Source: Lentimicrobiaceae bacterium
GTDB taxonomy: Bacteria > Bacteroidota > Bacteroidia > Bacteroidales > WCHB1-69
Reading direction: 5' to 3'
Assembly: GCA_009787675.1 (NCBI GenBank)
Contig: WQSU01000161.1
Location: 1 to 6,205 of the forward strand
DNA length: 6,205 bases
Shown: in pieces, positions 1-5,399 of the stretch
Position numbering within the stretch: the stretch's first letter is position 1
How the letters are laid out: each line of letters opens with the position of its first letter
Position numbers and translations under genes: made by a program
Notes under the pieces: model-generated
What the model was told of the DNA's origin: nothing
Seen by the model: the letters and a program-made list of their open reading frames with translations, nothing else
Databases searched by the model: none

Positions 1-1301
1 AATTCATCGGGGTAGTTTTCTTGTGGAGTTCCAGTAAAAAACTCATAACCTTTTTCTTTAGCCAACTCAATGATTTCTTGGGCTAATGTACCGGGTAGTT
101 TTCCGGTTCTTCCCAAAATCATATCCCAAGTATTTTTATCCATTTGCGAATAACGCGGTTTGCCTTGCGCCATCTGCATAATGTTCATCAGCGCAATGTT
201 TTTCACATATTGGCTGAAAGGGGTAACCAATGGAGGAGTTCCCACTTTTGGCCACACATATTCCACTTCTTCAAACAGTTGCACCATGAGCTCATCTTCG
301 GTCAGTTCTTTTTTTCCGCTATTGCGCAAGAACATGTTGATGCCGCCGTGGGCGCCTTTCAAATCAGCCATCATGGAGCCCATCATCCCGCCAGGAAGTC
401 CGCAACCTACTAATAATGAGGATGAATTTTTGTTTTTCGGATCAATGAAAAAACCTAGAAAGTCGTCCATAAACTCCTGCGTAAGTGAGCGAGCTTGCAT
501 ATAGGCGTTCATGTTGATTTCGGGCACGTCAAACCCAGCATCTTTCAGCATTGCCTGAATGGTAATTACATCGGGATGCACCATACCCCAAGAGAGCGGC
601 TCCATTGCCACGTCGATGATGTCGGCGCCGGCGTAAGCAACTTCCAGCATGGAGGCTACGGAAAATCCGGGACCGGAATGCCCGTGATACTGCACTAAAA
701 TGTGGGGATATTTTTCTTTAATCGCTTTCACTAATTTACCCAGCGTGGCGGGACGTCCTACCCCTGCCATATCTTTCAATCCGATTTCATCTGCGCCGAA
801 AGCCACCAGCTCGTCCACCAATTTCATGTAGTTTTCAACGGTGTGTACGGGAGAATAGGTTATGCTCAGCGCGGCTTGCGAGATCATACCGGCTTCTTTG
901 GCGTATTTCACCGAAAGTTCTAAATTTCTGGGGTCATTTAGTCCGCAAAATGAGCGAGCAATATCCACCCCTTGCGCTTTTTTCACTTTAAACATCAGTT
1001 GCCGCACATCGGCGGGCACGGGATACATGCGTAAGCCATTGAGCGCACGCTCCAGCATCATGGTTTTGATGCCGGCTTCGTTAAAAGGTTTTACCCAAGC
1101 GCGCACGGAGGTGTTAGGGTTTTCACCGTACAGTAAATTTACCTGTTCGGAGGCTCCCCCGTTGGTTTCTACACGGCTAAAGCAGCCCATTTCAATGATT
1201 ACAGGAGCGATGCGAACAAGCTGATCCATGCGGGGCACATACTTTCCCGACGATTGCCACATATCGCGATACACTAAACAAAATTCTATTTTTCGTTTCA
1301 T
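1..1301 (-). CDS. Biotin-dependent carboxyltransferase, OadA/PycB/5S family (partial, C-terminus off the left edge)
   Basis: The gene reads leftwards from an ATG at 1299-1301 and stays open for 433 codons to the window edge. In this family the protein moves a carboxyl group between an oxo-acid such as oxaloacetate or pyruvate and biotin on a carrier. Visible motifs are RDMWQS at residues 12-17 (family RDxxQS; D13 is the likely metal or substrate residue), KDMAG at 176-180 (K176 matches the lysine carbamylated in 5S) and HGH at 206-208 (two metal-ligand histidines). A conserved-carboxylase region follows with LPGG and PPLVTPFSQY. The usual HxHxTxG is HGHSGPG here, a form I recall from Bacteroidales homologues. 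Family members run about 500-620 residues, so some 70-190 are missing; a biotinyl domain there cannot be judged. No carrier, biotin carboxylase or sodium-pump gene is visible, so oxaloacetate decarboxylase and pyruvate carboxylase subunit B cannot be told apart. No Shine-Dalgarno precedes the start. Confidence 0.9.
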   Translation of the reverse strand, partial: MKRKIEFCLVYRDMWQSSGKYVPRMDQLVRIAPVIIEMGCFSRVETNGGASEQVNLLYGENPNTSVRAWVKPFNEAGIKTMMLERALNGLRMYPVPADVRQLMFKVKKAQGVDIARSFCGLNDPRNLELSVKYAKEAGMISQAALSITYSPVHTVENYMKLVDELVAFGADEIGLKDMAGVGRPATLGKLVKAIKEKYPHILVQYHGHSGPGFSVASMLEVAYAGADIIDVAMEPLSWGMVHPDVITIQAMLKDAGFDVPEINMNAYMQARSLTQEFMDDFLGFFIDPKNKNSSSLLVGCGLPGGMMGSMMADLKGAHGGINMFLRNSGKKELTEDELMVQLFEEVEYVWPKVGTPPLVTPFSQYVKNIALMNIMQMAQGKPRYSQMDKNTWDMILGRTGKLPGTLAQEIIELAKEKGYEFFTGTPQENYPDE

Positions 1302-1335
1302 ATTCAAGAGGTTATGTTAATTTCAATAGTGGGGG

Positions 1336-1343
1336 CAAAAATA
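1336..1343 (-). promoter_or_regulatory. Candidate Bacteroidota -7 box for the carboxyltransferase gene
   Basis: On the minus strand this reads TATTTTTG, an exact match to the Bacteroidota -7 consensus TAnnTTTG, followed by a run of C. It lies 34 bases before the ATG at 1301, which would give a leader of about 30 bases. I see no TTTG -33 box at the expected 19-21 base spacing, so support rests on one element and its place in a divergent spacer. Confidence 0.45.
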
Positions 1344-1356
1344 GATATAATTTTCA

Positions 1357-1364
1357 TTATTTTG
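1357..1364 (+). promoter_or_regulatory. Candidate -7 box for the GldA-like ATPase gene
   Basis: TTATTTTG matches seven of eight positions of TAnnTTTG (the second base is T, not A) and is followed by CGCCC, a common context for transcription starts in this phylum. It lies 22 bases before the ATG at 1387, implying a very short leader. No -33 TTTG is evident. It sits 13 bases from the opposite-strand box, so the two divergent genes would share one compact control region. Confidence 0.35.
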
Positions 1365-1386
1365 CGCCCTAATCCCAAACAAGATT

Positions 1387-2124
1387 ATGTCTATACTAAT
1401 TTCCAACGTTTCAAAAGTTTACGGCACACAATATGCTTTAAATAATGTGAGTTTTGAAGTAAAAAAAGGAGAAATTGTGGGCTTTCTCGGTCCCAATGGC
1501 GCCGGAAAATCCACTATGATGAAAATCATTACCTGCTTTATTCCTCCTACAGAGGGCGATGTGTCGGTGTGCGGATTTGATATTTGGAACGATTCGATTG
1601 AGGTGCGCAAACGGATTGGCTACCTTTCGGAAAGCAACCCTCTTTATTACGACATGTATGTTCGTGAGTTTTTGGAATTTATTGCAGGTATTTACCATAT
1701 TAAAAATGTAAAATCGCGTATTGAAGAAGTGATTGCGATGACGCGTATTGAGATTGAGCAGCATAAAAAGATTGGCGCGCTTTCCCGTGGCTACAAACAG
1801 CGTGTGGGTTTGGCGCAAGCGCTCATTCACGACCCCGAAGTGTTAATTTTGGATGAACCAACCACCGGCTTGGATCCCAATCAATTGGTGGAATTTAGAG
1901 AGTTGATTCGTCAATGTGGGGAAAAGAAAACGGTATTATTGTCCACGCACATTATGCAAGAGGTGGAGGCGATGTGTAACCGCGTCATTATTATTAATAA
2001 AGGAAATATCGTTGCCGACAATTCCATGCAAGACCTTAAAGAAAAAGTGACCTCATTCAGAAAAACCAAACAAGATCACGACCTTTCTATGGAAGAAGTG
2101 TTTAGATTTTTAACTACAAATTAA
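1387..2124 (+). CDS. gldA: ABC transporter ATP-binding protein, GldA-like (short form)
   Basis: This 245-residue protein is a complete nucleotide-binding domain that would sit on the inner face of the cytoplasmic membrane and power an ABC-2-type permease. Walker A is GPNGAGKST at 35-43. The Q-loop position holds E82 in GYLSE, as is common in this branch. The signature is LSRGYKQRV at 132-140, Walker B is VLILDEP at 152-158 with E157 catalytic, the D-loop is GLD at 161-163, and H188 is the switch histidine. Stretches such as NPLYYDMYVRE and STHIMQEVEAMC closely resemble flavobacterial GldA from the gliding-motility transporter GldAFG. GldA is about 300 residues; here the region after VADNSMQDL is some 50 residues shorter, yet the protein still ends in a family-like SMEEVFRFLT. 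No gldF or gldG lies beside it, so gliding is not implied; another ABC-2 exporter is possible. Its end overlaps convergent iorB by 11 bases. Confidence 0.9.
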   Translation: MSILISNVSKVYGTQYALNNVSFEVKKGEIVGFLGPNGAGKSTMMKIITCFIPPTEGDVSVCGFDIWNDSIEVRKRIGYLSESNPLYYDMYVREFLEFIAGIYHIKNVKSRIEEVIAMTRIEIEQHKKIGALSRGYKQRVGLAQALIHDPEVLILDEPTTGLDPNQLVEFRELIRQCGEKKTVLLSTHIMQEVEAMCNRVIIINKGNIVADNSMQDLKEKVTSFRKTKQDHDLSMEEVFRFLTTN

Positions 2125-2692
2125 TCGCAAATTCTCTTCCAGCGCGCAGGCACGCCAAATTTACATTTACCACTTCCTCGCCTTTGCGGGCAAATACTTC
2201 GCTCACAGCATTTTCAATATCTTCGAACGGGATGGCGATGTGGGGAGAAGCAGCGCCCAAAATCACCATGTTGGCAGAGCGGGCAGAACCCAAATCTTTA
2301 GCTATTTGGTCGGCATTAATTACCACTTTATGAGGAAGTTTGTTTAATTCTTCGGAAATTTTTTCCATTTCAGGATAATTGGGGATGTTAACAAAAGGTT
2401 GGTCATTCGTAATCAGCCAGCCTTCTTTAGAAAGCCATGGCAGATAGCGCAACGATTCCATAGGTTCTACCGAAATAATCAGGTCGGCTTGCCCTTTGGG
2501 GATCAGGTCGGAAGCAATTTCATGGTCAGCCAAACGGAAGTGAGATTGCACATCTCCGCCGCGCTGGCTCATGCCATGCACTTCAGCCTGTTTGAGCGTT
2601 AATCCTTTTTTTAGTGCTGCATAGCCAATAATAGAGGCGATGGAAAGGATCCCTTGTCCGCCCACACCTGCTAAAATAATGTCAATTTTCAT
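2114..2692 (-). CDS. iorB: Indolepyruvate:ferredoxin oxidoreductase, beta subunit (IorB)
   Basis: The 192-residue product matches the whole length of the small subunit of indolepyruvate:ferredoxin oxidoreductase (pyruvate ferredoxin oxidoreductase gamma-type domain). With the large TPP- and iron-sulfur-containing subunit IorA, it converts aryl-pyruvates made by transamination of aromatic amino acids to aryl-acetyl-CoA plus CO2, passing electrons to ferredoxin. This is a cytoplasmic, oxygen-sensitive reaction typical of anaerobes. Seen directly are the N-terminal GVGGQG loop at residues 9-14 and the family block EVHGMSQRGG at 37-46. The ATG at 2690-2692 gives the expected N-terminus directly before the glycine loop; no Shine-Dalgarno is present. 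The stop is TAG. In many genomes iorA lies immediately upstream of iorB, but here the upstream gene is an outer-membrane protein, so iorA must be elsewhere. Related 2-oxoacid oxidoreductase gamma subunits are the alternative assignment. Confidence 0.9.
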   Translation of the reverse strand: MKIDIILAGVGGQGILSIASIIGYAALKKGLTLKQAEVHGMSQRGGDVQSHFRLADHEIASDLIPKGQADLIISVEPMESLRYLPWLSKEGWLITNDQPFVNIPNYPEMEKISEELNKLPHKVVINADQIAKDLGSARSANMVILGAASPHIAIPFEDIENAVSEVFARKGEEVVNVNLACLRAGREFAINL

Positions 2693-2742
2693 AGGGGTAT
2701 AGTTTGATTATTAATAACTTACAGTTTATGTTATTGCAGGGG

Positions 2743-2774
2743 CGAAGATAAAAAAAAAATTACTCATTAACAAA
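2743..2774 (-). promoter_or_regulatory. Bacteroidota-type promoter of iorB
   Basis: On the minus strand, TTTG (2771-2774) is followed after exactly 20 bases by TATCTTCG (2743-2750). This fits the Bacteroidota primary sigma pattern TTTG-N19-21-TAnnTTTG with one mismatch (C for T in the -7 box). The spacer includes a run of nine T. The start of transcription should fall near 2737-2740, giving a leader of about 45 bases before the iorB ATG. This is the best promoter in the window and indicates iorB can be transcribed alone. Confidence 0.65.
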
Positions 2775-2815
2775 TGATATTTCATAGTAAGATAAACATC
2801 CGAAATGCGTAATTT

Positions 2816-2833
2816 GAGATTAATCTTAATCTC
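2816..2833 (-). terminator. Perfect 7-bp inverted repeat after the outer-membrane gene, possible weak terminator
   Basis: The arms GAGATTA and TAATCTC flank a 4-base loop, 18 bases after the stop of the outer-membrane protein gene in its reading direction. The position suits a transcript end. The stem is only seven pairs, mostly A-T, and no U tract follows, so intrinsic termination would be weak; it may instead be an RNA 3'-end stabiliser or chance. Confidence 0.3.
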
Positions 2834-2850
2834 CTTGAACATTTAGCCCG

Positions 2851-5307
2851 TTACTCCGTATTCCCCCCAGTGCGCGCCTGCTTCTCTAATTCAATTTTTC
2901 CAAAACGGAATGTGATGCCTGCGCTAATGAAGCGAGAGTTGTATTTTGTTGAAGAATAGGCGATATAATACGGATTAGTGTTGTTGCGTTGCTGTTTACC
3001 CCAATTAAAAATATCTTGCACATTGAGAAAAACAGAGATTTTTTTATCCCAAAAATCAGAACGCAAGCCACAATTAATGGCGTAAGTGGGCGCCGATTCG
3101 GAATAAACTGTCCTGGTTTTGGAGCGATAGTAACCTGAGGCGTTCACTTCCAAGAATTTCCACAGTTTTGCCCAAAAATTTAATTGAAAGTTGTAATAGA
3201 AATTATTGGTAATCACTGTTTCATCTTCTCTAAAAATGGTTTCACTATGATATTGGTAAACGCCGGCATTGAATGTAATATTCATAAATGCTTTCAGTTT
3301 GTACATCACATTTACATCTCCTCCATACTGATGCGACTTGCCTGAGTTGAGATAGGAAGAAAAAGAGACATTGTGTCCAAAGAACTCGCTATAAATCACA
3401 TCCACAAAGTTGTAGTTTCTTTCATTTTTATTGTTTTTAAAATAGGCTTTTAAGCCTAACGAACCAAACTTTGTGAAATATTTTGTCCACCCTCCTTCCA
3501 CAGAATTGGTATAGGTGGATTTAAGTTCTTTATTACCTGTAGAGTAACTGTCTTCATCATAAACAATAAAAGTATTGATATGTATAGCCCACGGATAATT
3601 CACCCTTCGTGTATAGCTCAAGTTAAAATTGTGCATGGTTTTGGTGGAATAACTCAAATGCAATGAAGGATATAGCCCCGCGTATATTTTTTTGTCGTGA
3701 TGTTCCGGCTGATTGATTACCTTATATTGGATCAAACGATTGTCGGAACGCAAACCGCCTTTTATTTTAAAATTTCCAAATTTGTGTTCAATAGTAAAAT
3801 AGGCGTCAAAATCGGCTTCGTGGCTCTTGAAATCTTCATAACGCATAGAATCCAAAAAATAAATTCCGGAAAATAAATGAGACAATGTATCTATTCTTTT
3901 TTCCATCATTTCAGGCCAGTAATCACTTGAAAAACCTATTTCTATCATGCCATCTTTAATGTAAGGCAAACTGTAATTTATATTCATGCTTACATTAGAA
4001 CCTTTATTATAATTGCTAACTTTTTTATCTTTATCCCGTTCAGGGAAATAGCTGTATGAACGTTTTAAATAGGCTAAGTTTTTGTTTTGCCAGTAACTTC
4101 CAGACAGTTCGGTTACAAGTTTGTGTCCTTCATCATTAAAATTATGTTCGTATTCAATTCCAACCCAAGTATTAATATAAGGAGTGGTTTCACTTGAGTT
4201 TTCCACATAATCATAAATTCCGGGCGCATCAATATATTCATGGTATTGATAATCCTTTGAACTCGTGCTTTTTCCAAAAGGTTGTCCCCAAACGCCACCG
4301 TAAAATGAAATAGTTTTTAATGAATCGATGTTATAAGAACCATACAAATATGAACCGGTAGATATTGCGTTACTTTTGTAATCGCTTGTATAACTGCGGT
4401 AGCTCGAGGTATCCATGTTTTCCGTGAAAATCATACTGTATCCATTAGATTTGTTGCGGCTAAAATAGTAGTATCCATTCAAATAGAAGTTAATAGAAAA
4501 CTTCTCATTGGAAAACATATATGAAAACCAAGGGGAAAGCATCGGTCGGGTGGAGCCATTAAGTCCAAAACTAATGAAACTGTTTCGTTGGATGTTTGAT
4601 TTGGTAACAATATTAATAATTCCCCCTGTACCTTTCGCTGAGTATCTTGCTGACGGGTTGTTGATTACCTCAATTCGTTCTAACGAATTAGCAGGCAGTT
4701 GTTGCAGATAGGTTTTCAAATTCTCGGCATCTAAGCGTGAAGGTTTGTCATTGATCCAAATCTCAACATTAGAAACACCTCTTAACGTGATATTTCCTTC
4801 AATATCCACTTCCACACCGGGAGCGTTTTGCAGGGCGTCGGCAACGGTTCCTGTTTGTATGCTCACATCTTCCGAAACGTTGTACAAGATTTTTTCTCCA
4901 TCGTTCATGTAAACGGGCTTGGAAGTGGCAACAGTAATGCCTTCTAACTTTGCAGCAGCAGGTTGCAGCAGAATGGGCGCGAGTTTAATCTCCTTATCTT
5001 CGCCGGAAACAGACACCGGTAGTTCAAAAATATCGTACCCCAAATAGGCAGTTTTAATAATGTAGTTTCCCGACTTGATGTTGGAGAATGTAAAAAAACC
5101 CTCTTTATCCGTGGTTACCACACTCACAACAGTACTGTCTTCCGCATTGAGCAGTCCTGTATTTACATAGAAAAGCGGCTGGTTTGAGCTTTTATCCATA
5201 ATGGCGCCGGTGAGGAGGTAGGCATTGTGTTGCGCATGTATGTTATTAGTTGAAAATAGCAACAAAAATAACCCTACAGTGATAAAACGCATAATTTGCA
5301 TAAACAT
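2851..5307 (-). CDS. Outer-membrane beta-barrel protein with carboxypeptidase-regulatory-like and plug domains (TonB-dependent-receptor-like)
   Basis: The 818-residue product begins with a signal peptide: Arg7, a hydrophobic core at about 8-18, and a likely cut after NNIHA at residue 25. A carboxypeptidase-regulatory-like domain follows (about 30-115), beginning LTGAIMDKSSNQPL. A plug domain (about 130-236) shows ADALQNAPGV, LRGVSNVEIWINDKPS (175-190) and the hallmark GGIINIVTK (228-236). The rest is a beta-barrel rich in Tyr, Phe and Asn, with the family motif YTRRVNYP near 565 and a last strand around GITFRFG. A charged tail of about 13 residues extends past that strand. The length fits the outer-membrane beta-barrel family 3 type, shorter than SusC proteins of about 1,000 residues, and no SusD gene is adjacent. 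The transported substrate cannot be told. The ATG at 5307 is used, but Met3 or Met6 would give an equally good signal peptide. The barrel is noticeably AT-richer than neighbouring genes. It follows prfB by 92 bases on the same strand, so read-through is possible. Confidence 0.92.
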   Translation of the reverse strand: MFMQIMRFITVGLFLLLFSTNNIHAQHNAYLLTGAIMDKSSNQPLFYVNTGLLNAEDSTVVSVVTTDKEGFFTFSNIKSGNYIIKTAYLGYDIFELPVSVSGEDKEIKLAPILLQPAAAKLEGITVATSKPVYMNDGEKILYNVSEDVSIQTGTVADALQNAPGVEVDIEGNITLRGVSNVEIWINDKPSRLDAENLKTYLQQLPANSLERIEVINNPSARYSAKGTGGIINIVTKSNIQRNSFISFGLNGSTRPMLSPWFSYMFSNEKFSINFYLNGYYYFSRNKSNGYSMIFTENMDTSSYRSYTSDYKSNAISTGSYLYGSYNIDSLKTISFYGGVWGQPFGKSTSSKDYQYHEYIDAPGIYDYVENSSETTPYINTWVGIEYEHNFNDEGHKLVTELSGSYWQNKNLAYLKRSYSYFPERDKDKKVSNYNKGSNVSMNINYSLPYIKDGMIEIGFSSDYWPEMMEKRIDTLSHLFSGIYFLDSMRYEDFKSHEADFDAYFTIEHKFGNFKIKGGLRSDNRLIQYKVINQPEHHDKKIYAGLYPSLHLSYSTKTMHNFNLSYTRRVNYPWAIHINTFIVYDEDSYSTGNKELKSTYTNSVEGGWTKYFTKFGSLGLKAYFKNNKNERNYNFVDVIYSEFFGHNVSFSSYLNSGKSHQYGGDVNVMYKLKAFMNITFNAGVYQYHSETIFREDETVITNNFYYNFQLNFWAKLWKFLEVNASGYYRSKTRTVYSESAPTYAINCGLRSDFWDKKISVFLNVQDIFNWGKQQRNNTNPYYIAYSSTKYNSRFISAGITFRFGKIELEKQARTGGNTE

Positions 5308-5336
5308 AGTAATAATGAGAGAACAAACGAAATATT

Positions 5337-5362
5337 TTTTTCAAAATTGCATTTTTGAAAAA
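5337..5362. repeat. Perfect 10-bp inverted repeat between prfB and the outer-membrane gene
   Basis: Arms TTTTTCAAAA (5337-5346) and TTTTGAAAAA (5353-5362) are exact reverse complements around the loop TTGCAT. It starts 30 bases upstream of the outer-membrane gene's ATG and lies 38 bases after the prfB stop. In prfB's direction no U tract follows, so it is not a standard intrinsic terminator. A dyad operator overlapping the promoter of the outer-membrane gene is possible, but the region is very AT-rich and such dyads arise easily. No clear TTTG/TAnnTTTG pair was found in this 92-base gap. Confidence 0.4.
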
Positions 5363-5399
5363 GTAGATTTTCACTATTTTCTTTTATGGAAAGTCCCTC

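Noticed and set aside
144..1224. Open plus-strand frames at 144-413, 160-504, 495-698 and 862-1224
   Set aside because: All are antisense to the continuous carboxyltransferase frame, which carries recognisable motifs throughout. Their translations show no known family signature and are rich in His, Cys and Ser as expected for shadows.
1419..1830. Minus-strand open frames inside the GldA-like gene
   Set aside because: They are antisense to a fully motif-supported ABC ATPase and have no recognisable domain or promoter.
2040..2124. A frameshift or truncation explaining the short GldA
   Set aside because: The ending SMEEVFRFLT matches the normal family C-terminus, so the protein seems shortened internally; downstream sequence is iorB on the other strand.
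2713..2735. Inverted repeat AATAAC/GTTATT in the iorB leader
   Set aside because: Only six A/T-rich pairs around an 11-base loop; too weak to call a riboswitch or operator.
2851..5307. Assignment as SusC of a polysaccharide-utilisation locus
   Set aside because: The protein is shorter than SusC, matches the outer-membrane beta-barrel family 3 type better, and there is no SusD, sulfatase, glycosidase or regulator beside it.
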